Source: Novosphingobium endophyticum (GTDB lineage: Bacteria; Pseudomonadota; Alphaproteobacteria; Sphingomonadales; Sphingomonadaceae). From it: a DNA stretch of 64,000 nucleotides. The notes under the pieces were generated by a model that saw only the letters and a list, made by a program, of their open reading frames with translations, was not told the origin of the DNA and did no database searches. Positions 1 through 8,106 of the stretch are shown piece after piece; positions within the stretch are counted from its first letter, which is position 1; every line of letters begins with the position of its first letter. Position numbers and translations under genes: made by a program. The stretch is taken from contig NZ_BMHK01000003.1 of the NCBI RefSeq assembly GCF_014640675.1, positions 124,001 through 188,000 of the forward strand, in the 5' to 3' direction.

Positions 1-584
1 CGCCTCCCCCGCCGCCGCCGGAGGAACAGGACGCCTCCGCCGCCGAAGGCAGCCCCTCGCCGCCGAATCTCGATAACGAGGCCACGCCCGTGGTCGCCCC
101 CCCGCCCCGCGTCCCGCCGCTGATCCAGCCGCCGCCGGTAACCGCCGCGCCGGAGCCTGAAACCGGCGCGGCGGCATCGACCGGCTCTTCGGACCGCACC
201 GGCCCGGGCCGAGGCAGCGGCGGCAGCGGCGAAGGGCGCGGCGGCGCCGGCGACGGCAGCGGAGGGTACGGCAGCGGACAGGGGTACAGGCAGCCCCCCA
301 CCCTCCCCCGGCAGACCAGCGGCAGGCTGCGTTTCTCCGACCTGCCCCGTGACTTGCGCCGTGCCCGCGAGGGCGCGGAACTGACGCTGCGCTATCGCAT
401 CGGCATTGACGGACGGGTCAGCGGTTGCCGGATCCTGGTGTCGAGCGGCCGCACCGAACTCGACGCCCACACGTGCCGGTACATTACCGAACATTTCCGC
501 TTTCGCCCGGCCCGCGACGAAAGTGGACGCCCCGTGGCCTACGTCATGACCGAGATCCACGGCTGGAACGCCGCGGGCAACTGA
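1..584 (+). CDS. TonB-like energy transducer, C-terminal part (5' end outside window)
   Basis: The reading frame is open at the window edge, so the N-terminus, including the expected single membrane anchor, is missing. What remains starts in a proline and acidic stretch, passes through a Gly/Ser-rich linker, and ends in a TonB-type C-terminal domain (YRIGIDGRVSGCRI followed by HFRFRPARD and GRPV). TonB proteins sit in the inner membrane with ExbBD and drive outer-membrane receptors. That role is family knowledge; the partner here is unknown. The Gly-rich linker between the proline region and the folded domain is unusual in length. A GTG at 88 lies inside the frame but is unlikely to be the real start, because the proline region continues upstream. 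Confidence 0.75.
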   Translation, partial: PPPPPPEEQDASAAEGSPSPPNLDNEATPVVAPPPRVPPLIQPPPVTAAPEPETGAAASTGSSDRTGPGRGSGGSGEGRGGAGDGSGGYGSGQGYRQPPTLPRQTSGRLRFSDLPRDLRRAREGAELTLRYRIGIDGRVSGCRILVSSGRTELDAHTCRYITEHFRFRPARDESGRPVAYVMTEIHGWNAAGN

Positions 585-641
585 TCCGGCTTCGATCCCC
601 GCACATATGCCTATGGACAAGCGGACGGGTTCGGATGCAAG

Positions 642-656
642 TTGTACACTTGTACA
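642..656. promoter_or_regulatory. Possible operator: TTGTACA tandem repeat upstream of the dioxygenase gene
   Basis: TTGTACA occurs at 642-648 and again at 650-656. Together they form an 8-bp direct repeat that is also an inverted repeat (TGTAC-N4-GTACA). It lies 41 nt before the dioxygenase ATG in a 112-nt gap, where an operator for a GntR- or TetR-type dimer would be expected. No such regulator gene is adjacent, so assignment is inference. Confidence 0.3.
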
Positions 657-696
657 GCACAAGAATCCGGCCGACGGGCCACGGGAGAGCTTCGCC

Positions 697-1584
697 ATGA
701 CCATTGCCGTCGAACCCATCAAACCGAACATCGGCGCCCTGATGCATGTTTCGGCCGACCATCTGCTCGATGACGAGACGATAGAGACCGTCCGCCGGGA
801 ACTCGAAGTGCGGGGCGTGCTGGTCTTTCCGCAGCTCCACGCCAGCGACGAACTGCAACTGGCCTTTACCGACAAGCTGGGCGAGCGCGTGAACTTCACC
901 CGTCAGGTCCCCGGCTCCGACGCGGAAACGCCGGACGTCTACAGGATCACGCTGAACCGCAAGCTCAATACCGAACCCGATTATGTGCTCGGTACTTTCT
1001 TCTGGCACATCGATGGCATCACCATCGACCAGCCCCTGCCCAAGGCCACGGTCCTGTCCGCCCGAAAGCTCTCGGCCACCGGCGGCGCGACCGAATTCGC
1101 CAACCTCTACGCCGCGTGGGACCTGCTGCCGGAAGACGAAAAGCGCGAGTACGAAAACCTCAAGGTGATCCACTGCGTCGAGGCCGCCGTGCGGCCGGTC
1201 CACGGCCACCCCAGCGAGGAACGTCGCGCCCGCTACAAGGCCATGGCCGCGGTGATGGAACAGCCGCTGGTCTGGACGCATGAAGACGGCCGCAAGTCGC
1301 TGCTCATCGGCACGCACGCGGACGGCATCGTCGGAATGCCCGGCGCGCACGGCCGCGCTCTGCTGGCCCGCCTGCAGCAATGGGCGGCCCAGCCCGATCT
1401 CGTCTATACCCACAAGTGGACCGAGGGCGATCTTGTCATCTGGCACAACCAGGGCGTGATGCACCGCGTCGTCCCCTATACCGACGAAGGCCGCATCATG
1501 CATCGCACGACGATCGCCGGGAAGGAGAAGCCCGGCCACAAGGCCACCGAAGAGGAAATCGTGGCGCTCTACGAAGTCACCTGA
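697..1584 (+). CDS. TauD/TfdA-family Fe(II)/2-oxoglutarate dioxygenase
   Basis: A 295-residue protein of the usual TauD/TfdA length. The iron-binding facial triad is visible as H104-x-D106 in FFWHIDGI and H256 in WHNQGVMHR. R270 (GRIMHRTTI) is the expected 2-oxoglutarate-binding arginine. Such enzymes hydroxylate small substrates (taurine, aryloxyalkanoates, alkyl sulfates) using O2 and 2-oxoglutarate; the substrate here cannot be read from sequence. The start at 697 is chosen because GGGAGA lies about 8 nt upstream and family homology begins there; an upstream ATG at 607 would add a non-homologous tail. Neighbouring fumarylacetoacetase and P450 genes suggest a catabolic setting. Confidence 0.85.
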   Translation: MTIAVEPIKPNIGALMHVSADHLLDDETIETVRRELEVRGVLVFPQLHASDELQLAFTDKLGERVNFTRQVPGSDAETPDVYRITLNRKLNTEPDYVLGTFFWHIDGITIDQPLPKATVLSARKLSATGGATEFANLYAAWDLLPEDEKREYENLKVIHCVEAAVRPVHGHPSEERRARYKAMAAVMEQPLVWTHEDGRKSLLIGTHADGIVGMPGAHGRALLARLQQWAAQPDLVYTHKWTEGDLVIWHNQGVMHRVVPYTDEGRIMHRTTIAGKEKPGHKATEEEIVALYEVT

Positions 1585-1758
1585 TGGTCTGATCCAGCGC
1601 GCATCCTGCAGCCCGTCAGGAATGACTTGGCGCGGCGTTCCGTTTGGGGCAGTCGTCCGTAGGACATCACGCGCGGTGCAGAACCGTCTGCGAAGCGGAC
1701 TGTTCTTCGTTACCGCGCACATCCTGTGGCACCCGGATGGCAGGAAGGGACAGCGACC

Positions 1759-3090
1759 GTGAACCACCCGATCATCGACGAAACGCACGACACCGCCCGC
1801 CAGTCATGGGTCGAGGCCGCGCAGGATCACGCCGACTTTCCCATCCAGAACCTGCCGCTCGGCATATTCTCGCGAGAAGGCCAAACGCCGCGCGGCGGCA
1901 TCGCCATTGGCGACATGATCCTCGATCTGCCCTCACTGACCCTGACAGGCCTGCTCAAGGGCGAAGCGCTGGACGCAGCCAGCACGGGGATGAACAAGAC
2001 GCTCAACGCGCTTCTCGCGCTCGGCCCCGCCCCGCGCGGCGCCTTGCGCCGGCAGATATCCGCGCTGCTGGAAAAGAACAGCCCGCATCGGCGCGAGATC
2101 GAACCCCTGCTGGTGCCAATGGCGGATGCGCGCATGCATATGCCCGCGTTTGTGCCCGACTACACGGATTTCTACGCCGGCATCCACCATGCCACCAACA
2201 TCGGCAAACTGTTCCGGCCGGACAATCCGCTCCTGCCCAACTACAAGCATGTCCCCATCGGCTATCATGGCCGCGCCTCGACAATCCGGGCGAGCGGCGC
2301 GCCCGTGACGCGCCCCAGCGGCCAGACCAGGGCGCCCGACGCGCAGGCGCCGAGCTTCGGCCCGGTCAAGCGCCTGGACTACGAGCTGGAACTGGGCGTG
2401 TGGATGGCGAGCGGCAATGCGCTTGGCCAGCCCATCCCCATCGCCGATGCGCTGGACCATGTCGCCGGTCTCACCCTGCTCAACGACTGGTCCGCGCGCG
2501 ATGTGCAGGCCTGGGAATATCAGCCGCTCGGCCCCTTCCTCGCCAAGAATTTCCTCACCACGGTTTCGCCCTGGATCGTCACCATGGAAGCGCTGGCGCC
2601 CTTCCGCCGGCGGCAGCCACCGCGCGCCAAAGGGGATCCCCGGCCGCTCCCCTACCTCTGGGACGACAGCGACCAGCGCAGGGGGGCATTGGCACTCGAT
2701 CTGGAAGCGTACCTGTCGAGCGTGAAGATGCGCGAGGCCGGCATGGCGCCGCTGCGGCTCAGCCATGGTCCGGCAAGCAACATGTACTGGACCATCGCCC
2801 AGATGGTGGCTCACCACGCCTCGAACGGATGCCAGCTTCAGACCGGAGACCTGCTGGGCACCGGCACGATTTCCGGGCCGGACGACGGCTCGCGGGGCAG
2901 CCTGATGGAAATCACGCGGAACGGGAAACAGCCCGTTTCCCTCCCTACCGGCGAAACACGGACGTTCCTTGAGGACGGTGACGAACTCATGCTTTCGGGC
3001 CGCTTCGTGGCCGAGGGCGCGATCCCGATCGGCTTTGGTCCCTGCATCGGCACCGTGCAACCGGCACTGACCGCCCCGGCGTCCCGATAG
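1759..3090 (+). CDS. fahA: Fumarylacetoacetase
   Basis: At 443 residues this has the full two-domain architecture of fumarylacetoacetase. The N-terminal SH3-like domain carries the family signature DFPIQNLPLGIF, and the C-terminal FAH domain carries the metal-ligand motifs DYTDFYAGIHHA, YELELGVWMA and LNDWSARDVQAWEYQPLG. The enzyme hydrolyses fumarylacetoacetate to fumarate and acetoacetate, the last step of tyrosine/homogentisate breakdown. The start is taken as GTG at 1759, preceded by AGGAAGGGA at 1742-1750. The ATG at 1726 lacks a comparable site. Homogentisate dioxygenase and maleylacetoacetate isomerase are not in the window, so the pathway is either dispersed or this enzyme serves a related aromatic route. 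Confidence 0.93.
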   Translation: MNHPIIDETHDTARQSWVEAAQDHADFPIQNLPLGIFSREGQTPRGGIAIGDMILDLPSLTLTGLLKGEALDAASTGMNKTLNALLALGPAPRGALRRQISALLEKNSPHRREIEPLLVPMADARMHMPAFVPDYTDFYAGIHHATNIGKLFRPDNPLLPNYKHVPIGYHGRASTIRASGAPVTRPSGQTRAPDAQAPSFGPVKRLDYELELGVWMASGNALGQPIPIADALDHVAGLTLLNDWSARDVQAWEYQPLGPFLAKNFLTTVSPWIVTMEALAPFRRRQPPRAKGDPRPLPYLWDDSDQRRGALALDLEAYLSSVKMREAGMAPLRLSHGPASNMYWTIAQMVAHHASNGCQLQTGDLLGTGTISGPDDGSRGSLMEITRNGKQPVSLPTGETRTFLEDGDELMLSGRFVAEGAIPIGFGPCIGTVQPALTAPASR

Positions 3091-3180
3091 CCGGTCCCGC
3101 CCCGCTGCGACGCGGAACGGGACAAGAGGCGATGCCGGGGGAAGAGAGCAGGCCTCAGGCAGACCCGGCGCGCGCCGGTA

Positions 3181-5025
3181 TCAGAATTCGGACCAGTCGC
3201 TGTTGTCGACAACCTGCGCGACGGCCGCGTTGCCGGCTGCGACTGGCGGCGCATTGCGTTGCTGCCGGGCTCGCGGCGCCTTGCGCGCGGCGGTATCGGA
3301 ACTCTTGAACGAAACGACGCTGTTCTCGCCGATACGGAAGGTGCCGACGAGTTCGCCGAGGTTGTCCGCTTCGGCGGCAAGGCTGCGCGCGGCCGCCGTC
3401 GATTCCTCGACCATGGCCGCGTTCTGCTGCGTGACGACATCCATCTGGCCGATCGTCGCGTTGGTCTGAAGCAGCCGCGCCGATTGCTCCGACGAAGCAC
3501 TGCTGATGCGCATGACGACGTCCGTGGCGTTGTCCACGCGCCCGATGATGGACGTGAGCGCCTCGCCCGTGCGACGGACCATGTCCACGCCCACCGAGAC
3601 CTGCGACGAACTGGTTTCGATCAGGTTGCGCACATCCTTCGCCGCGTCGGCCGAGCGTTGGGCAAGCCCGCGAACCTCGTTGGCGACGACCGCGAAGCCC
3701 TTTCCGGCATCGCCCGCGCGCGCCGCCTCGACACCGGCATTGAGCGCCAGCAGGTTGGTCTGGAAGGCGATGGAATCGATGACAGCGATGATGCTGCCGA
3801 TCTCTCCGGTCGATTTCTCGATCTGTTCCATGGCCCCGATGGCCTGGCTGACGACTTCACCGCCGCGCCGCGCCTCGGTGACAGCCGCGTCGACGCCGCG
3901 ATGCGCCTCGGCCGCATCCTGCGCGGTTTCCTGGAGCGCAGCCGAAAGCTGGCTGACCGACGCAGCGGCCGCGCCGATCTCGCTCGCGTGATGTTCGGTG
4001 CGCTGGGCGAGGTCGTCGGACGCCTGGCTGATCTCCATCGACCCGCTGCGGATGGCGTGAGTCGAGCGCGAAACCGACTGCATGGCCTCGCGCAGGCGCG
4101 CCACGGTCCTGTTGAAATCGTCGCGCAGCTTGACATAGCTGGCACCCAGTTCGGGCAGTTCGACCATAAGGTCGCCATCCGCCATACGCCCCAGCCTGTC
4201 GCCTACGAGTTCCGTCATTTCGTGCGTTTCCGCATCGCTTCGCGCCTTGGCGGCAACAGTGTCGCGAAGACGGGCGGCGGCTCGCGCCAGTTCACCGATT
4301 TCGTCGCGGCGTTCGAGATGCGCGATGTCGCAATCGAGCTGACCGGCCTCGATCTGGGCTATGGCGTCACGCACGCCATCCAGTTCCTCGCCGATGCTGA
4401 TCCGGATCGCCCGTGCGAGCAGGAACGAGACCAGACCGGCGGCCAAGGCGATGCCGACCGAGATCACCATCACCCAGAGCGCGACGCTTTCCTGCGCGGC
4501 ACGAAGCTGTTCGCTGCGAATGATGACGGGGTCGCGAATCTTTTCAATGGCATCGTCAACGCCGGAACCCATGTCCGAAATCCTGTCGAGCACATCATGG
4601 CTCGGTTCGCCGGCAGCAAAGGCCTCTGTGGTGGCATCGACGTATTCCCGGGCCTTCGCGCTGACGAGATCGGCATTTGCCTTCTCGGCCGGCTCCAGAT
4701 GGCTGCGCGTGTCCGCGATAGACTGTTCCAGATCCCTGGCGTTGCTCTCCCAACCCTCACGCGACTGTTCGCTCTGGATCACGGCATGGCGGTAAACGTC
4801 GCGTTCGAGGGAAGTGAAATCCTTCTCCAGCAGCGCGGCAAAGAGCGCCTGCTCCGCCGTCGCATCGTCTTTCTCCATAATGCGCAGCGTCACCATCGAA
4901 CCTATCACAACGGTAACGACAAGACACAGGGCAAGCCCCGCAGCCGCGGCCGACTGAAGCGTCAGTCTGCGATTGATCGATTGACGACGTAACCAGCTTG
5001 TATTCGGTATCGACCCGACTGCCAT
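3181..5025 (-). CDS. Methyl-accepting chemotaxis protein with C-terminal CheR-binding-type pentapeptide
   Basis: A 614-residue transmembrane chemoreceptor. TM1 lies at about residues 22-48, followed by a periplasmic helical region of about 140 residues, TM2 near 185-207 (ALWVMVISVGIALAAG), HAMP, a coiled coil, and the conserved signalling hairpin (IDSIAFQTNLLALNAGVEAA, then GFAVVANEVRGLAQRSA). It senses a periplasmic ligand and signals through CheW/CheA. The protein ends in DWSEF, which fits the x-W-x-x-F tether used to recruit CheR/CheB. A good site (AAGGGA) precedes the ATG. No che genes are adjacent, so this is an orphan receptor set among catabolic genes. Confidence 0.95.
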   Translation of the reverse strand: MAVGSIPNTSWLRRQSINRRLTLQSAAAAGLALCLVVTVVIGSMVTLRIMEKDDATAEQALFAALLEKDFTSLERDVYRHAVIQSEQSREGWESNARDLEQSIADTRSHLEPAEKANADLVSAKAREYVDATTEAFAAGEPSHDVLDRISDMGSGVDDAIEKIRDPVIIRSEQLRAAQESVALWVMVISVGIALAAGLVSFLLARAIRISIGEELDGVRDAIAQIEAGQLDCDIAHLERRDEIGELARAAARLRDTVAAKARSDAETHEMTELVGDRLGRMADGDLMVELPELGASYVKLRDDFNRTVARLREAMQSVSRSTHAIRSGSMEISQASDDLAQRTEHHASEIGAAAASVSQLSAALQETAQDAAEAHRGVDAAVTEARRGGEVVSQAIGAMEQIEKSTGEIGSIIAVIDSIAFQTNLLALNAGVEAARAGDAGKGFAVVANEVRGLAQRSADAAKDVRNLIETSSSQVSVGVDMVRRTGEALTSIIGRVDNATDVVMRISSASSEQSARLLQTNATIGQMDVVTQQNAAMVEESTAAARSLAAEADNLGELVGTFRIGENSVVSFKSSDTAARKAPRARQQRNAPPVAAGNAAVAQVVDNSDWSEF

Positions 5026-5300
5026 TGTTTTTCCCTTACACCCCGCCGAAGCATGGGCACGGCTCTAGGCCCGCGCTGGTAAATGTGAGCCGCCCGCCCC
5101 CTAGGGGGAACACCGGATCGCACGGTACCGGAGTTCGCAATCCGGCCGCGAACGCCAGACCGGTTCTTACCGGGCCTTTGCCGATAAACCGATCAGCAAT
5201 TCCCGCACGACTTCGCGAGTTTTCTGTTATTCTGGATCGACTCGGGGTCATATGCTAATAAACTGACTGGCAGCAGGAGATGTCGGGGCGGAGAAGAGCG

Positions 5301-6524
5301 ATGCAGACCATAAGCGAGCTTGACCTTGGGCACCTGCCAATCGAAACCCCCGAATTCTGCACGGACCCGTCTCCATGGATTGAAAAGGCTCGCGCAAGGC
5401 ATCCCTGGCTGGCGACCTGCAATCTGGGCCCGGTCTTCATCTCCTATCGCGCGATCGACGATGTCATGCGGATGGACGACAGCCTCAAGATGCCGGGCGG
5501 GGAAATCGTCGACCTGATGGGCGCGCGCGGCACAGGATGGGGGGACTTCGCCGAGGAAATGATGCTGGTGCGAAGCGGCAAGGATCATGCCCGGCTGCGT
5601 TCCAGCGTCAGCGCCGCATTCGGCCCCAACAACGTCAAGCGCATGCGCCCGGTGATAACCGGGACGATTTCCGCCCTGCTCGACGAATGGGCCCCGCGCG
5701 GCGCCTTCGACTTCGCCGTGTTCGCGGCCAATTTCCCGGTGCGGGTCATGTTCGGCCTGATCGGCGGTGACGTCACGAAGCTGCCGGGGATCATATCCTC
5801 GCTCGAAGTCCAGGGATCGAGTTTCAACATGATCGTCGAGGACATGCCGAAGATCGAGGCCGCCTATCAGGTGCTCTGGCGCTTCGTCGACGAACTGATC
5901 GCGGAGCGCGGCCCCGATGCCGGAAAGGGCGACCTGCTCGACGATCTCATCGCGGCCAGCACGCGCGGCGAGCTTACCGGCAAGGAACTGCGCCAGATGC
6001 TCGTATTCCTGTTCAGCGCGGGCTACGACACGTCGAAGAACCTGCTCACGCTGCTGATGAACTCGATGATCGAGTATCCCGCGATCTGGGAGCGCTGCGC
6101 CGAGGATCACGACTATTGCCGCAAGGTCGTGCGCGAACAGCTTCGCCTGACCAGCCCGTCCAACACCTACCGCGTGACCACGAGGGACATCGTCTATCGC
6201 GACGTGCTCATTCCCAAGGACACCATGCTGCTGTTCCCGCTGGGCATTTCCGGCCGCGATCCGGAAGTCTTCTCCGATCCACTCGGGTTCGATCCGGACC
6301 GCCCGGACCGCACCGCCCCGCTCGCCTTCGGGCGCGGCATGCACATCTGCCTCGGCCAGTTTCTCGCCCAGGCGAATGTGGAGGAAGGCACGCACCTTAT
6401 CGCCCAGCGGCTCAGGCGGCCGCGCCATACCGCCCCGCCAACGTGGCGCAGCTTTGCCGGCGTGTGGGGGATAAGGAGCCTGCCGATCGCCTTCGACCCG
6501 TCGCCGTTTCGCGAGGCAGCGTGA
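5301..6524 (+). CDS. Cytochrome P450
   Basis: A 407-residue soluble bacterial P450. Diagnostic elements are all present: the I-helix oxygen-activation motif FSAGYDT (A240-T244), the K-helix ExxR (E279-R282), and the heme-ligand loop FGRGMHICLGQ with C350. It needs a ferredoxin/reductase pair; the 2Fe-2S ferredoxin gene at 39330-39647 is a candidate partner but is distant. ATG 5301 is preferred, with GGAG about 8 nt upstream. The earlier ATG at 5280 sits directly on an AGGAG and would have no spacer. The substrate is unknown. The last codons overlap the TetR gene, implying co-transcription. Confidence 0.93.
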   Translation: MQTISELDLGHLPIETPEFCTDPSPWIEKARARHPWLATCNLGPVFISYRAIDDVMRMDDSLKMPGGEIVDLMGARGTGWGDFAEEMMLVRSGKDHARLRSSVSAAFGPNNVKRMRPVITGTISALLDEWAPRGAFDFAVFAANFPVRVMFGLIGGDVTKLPGIISSLEVQGSSFNMIVEDMPKIEAAYQVLWRFVDELIAERGPDAGKGDLLDDLIAASTRGELTGKELRQMLVFLFSAGYDTSKNLLTLLMNSMIEYPAIWERCAEDHDYCRKVVREQLRLTSPSNTYRVTTRDIVYRDVLIPKDTMLLFPLGISGRDPEVFSDPLGFDPDRPDRTAPLAFGRGMHICLGQFLAQANVEEGTHLIAQRLRRPRHTAPPTWRSFAGVWGIRSLPIAFDPSPFREAA

Positions 6525-7144
6525 TGGCGACCAGGGTCGGCCCCACCCGCCGGATGGGATCGCGCAACTCGGCGACCGGCGCGGCCCTGCTCGACGCGAC
6601 CGAGGCGGTTATGCGCGAGGAGGGCTACGGCGCCGTAACCTCGCGCCGCGTGGCCGAACGAGCGGGGATCAACCAGCAGACGGTCTACTACTACTTCGCG
6701 GCGATGGATGATCTGCTGCTGGCGGCCTATCGCCGCCGCACCGCGCAGGTGCTGGAGACGGTCAAGCGCGCGATGGCCTCGGACCGGCCACTGCACGCCC
6801 TGTGGCAGGCATTCTCCGACCCGTTCGATGCCGCGCTGACCATGGAATACCTCGCCCTTGCCAACCATAACGAGGCGATCCGGCGCGAGACGATCGCGTT
6901 CGGCGAGAAGATGCGGGCGTTGCAGGTGGAGCGGCTCGGGGACGGGATCGGCGCGGCCTTGCCCGAGGACGCGCCGGACAGTCCGCTCGGCCTGATCATG
7001 GCGCTGACCTACGTTTCGCACCTGATGGGCTTCGAGGCGACGCTGGGCCTGCGCGGCGGGCATCGCGACGTGCGGCAACTGGCGGAATGGGCGCTGCGCG
7101 GGCTGGAGCCGGCGGGGCGCGGCGCTCCACGTCCGCCGGAATAA
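6524..7144 (+). CDS. TetR-family transcriptional regulator
   Basis: A 206-residue protein with an N-terminal TetR helix-turn-helix, seen as VTSRRVAERAGINQQTVYYYF, and an all-helical C-terminal ligand domain of ordinary length. Its ATG overlaps the P450 stop codon (TGATG), so the two are translationally coupled. The simplest inference is that it controls the P450 gene and responds to the P450 substrate or product. No clear inverted repeat was found in the 275-nt region before the P450, so autoregulation is not demonstrated. Confidence 0.9.
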   Translation: MATRVGPTRRMGSRNSATGAALLDATEAVMREEGYGAVTSRRVAERAGINQQTVYYYFAAMDDLLLAAYRRRTAQVLETVKRAMASDRPLHALWQAFSDPFDAALTMEYLALANHNEAIRRETIAFGEKMRALQVERLGDGIGAALPEDAPDSPLGLIMALTYVSHLMGFEATLGLRGGHRDVRQLAEWALRGLEPAGRGAPRPPE

Positions 7145-7170
7145 CCGTCATCCGGGATGACGTCAGGCGC

Positions 7171-8106
7171 TCAGAGCCACTTGTTCTCGCGATACCAGCG
7201 CGCGGTAGCCTTGAGCCCTTCGCGGGTTTCGATGCGCGGCTGCCAGAGCGCCGCCGGGATCCTGCCATCCGTGCCGACCACCCAGTCGGGATGGCTGAAG
7301 TAGGCCGCGCGGTCCGGCGTCATCTTCGCCTTGGTGCCGCGAAAAAACCGGTCGATCTTCGCGACACGCTCAAGCGCCGCCTTCGACAGGCCCAGCACTT
7401 TCGGGCGCCTGCCCATGGCCCAGCCGATCGCGCGGGCCAATTCGTAGTGGTCCCAGCCGTCCCGCTTGCCGTCGTCCGGTTCGAAAGTGCAGCCCGTCAC
7501 CGCCTCGCCCCCCGGCACCAGCGTCACCAGCAGGCGCGCCAGGTCCTCGACGTGGATCATCGAGGCGCGCCCGCTTGCAGGCGTCGGGATCACGCCCCAC
7601 TTCGCCGCGCGGAACAGCTCGAACATTTCCCTGTCGCGCGGGCCGTAGATCGCGGGCGGGCGCACGATGGTCCAGTCGAGCGGGCTCGCCCGCACCAGCT
7701 TCTCCGCGCGGGCCTTGGACGCGCCATAGGCGGACAGCTCCGGTTCTCGCGCGCTGAGCGAGGAAACATGGACGAAACGCGGTATACCCTTGGCGACCAC
7801 AGTTTCGATCAGGTTCAGCGTACCGTTGACGTTGCCCGCCTCGAAACCCGCAAGGTCGGCGGCGTTGACGACGCCCGCGACGTGGATCGTCGCCTCGACC
7901 CCGCGCGTCAGCTCGCACAGCGACGCAGTATCGAACAGATCGCCTCCGATCCACCGCACGTGCCGGCGCGGCGCCTGAGGACGGCGGGTCAGCGCGAGCA
8001 CTTCGTATCCGGCCGCAATCGCCGCGTCGAGCACGGCCTGCCCGACGAAGCCGGTGCCTCCGGTCAGGGCGAGAAGTGGACGGTCCTCGGGCACCGGATC
8101 GCTCAT
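7171..8106 (-). CDS. NAD-dependent epimerase/dehydratase-family (extended SDR) protein
   Basis: A 311-residue extended short-chain dehydrogenase-like protein beginning with the Rossmann motif TGGTGFVG, followed by HVAGVVNAADL and the substrate-region motif VRPPAIYGPRD. The usual catalytic tyrosine and lysine region reads ELSAYGASKARAE, matching YxxxK (YGASK). Related proteins include nucleotide-sugar epimerases and the 39-kDa complex I accessory-subunit family; the sequence does not decide between them. Its start overlaps the proB stop by four bases (ATGA), so it is the downstream gene of a proB operon. A role in proline synthesis is not implied. Confidence 0.85.
   Translation of the reverse strand: MSDPVPEDRPLLALTGGTGFVGQAVLDAAIAAGYEVLALTRRPQAPRRHVRWIGGDLFDTASLCELTRGVEATIHVAGVVNAADLAGFEAGNVNGTLNLIETVVAKGIPRFVHVSSLSAREPELSAYGASKARAEKLVRASPLDWTIVRPPAIYGPRDREMFELFRAAKWGVIPTPASGRASMIHVEDLARLLVTLVPGGEAVTGCTFEPDDGKRDGWDHYELARAIGWAMGRRPKVLGLSKAALERVAKIDRFFRGTKAKMTPDRAAYFSHPDWVVGTDGRIPAALWQPRIETREGLKATARWYRENKWL

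Noticed and set aside
544..1788. Long minus-strand open frame opposite the dioxygenase gene
   Set aside because: GC-rich shadow frame with no domain, no ribosome site, and fully antisense to a gene with catalytic motifs.
3259..4992. 577-codon plus-strand open frame opposite the chemoreceptor
   Set aside because: Composition reflects antisense codon bias (Arg/Asp/His-rich); the opposite strand encodes a clear chemoreceptor.
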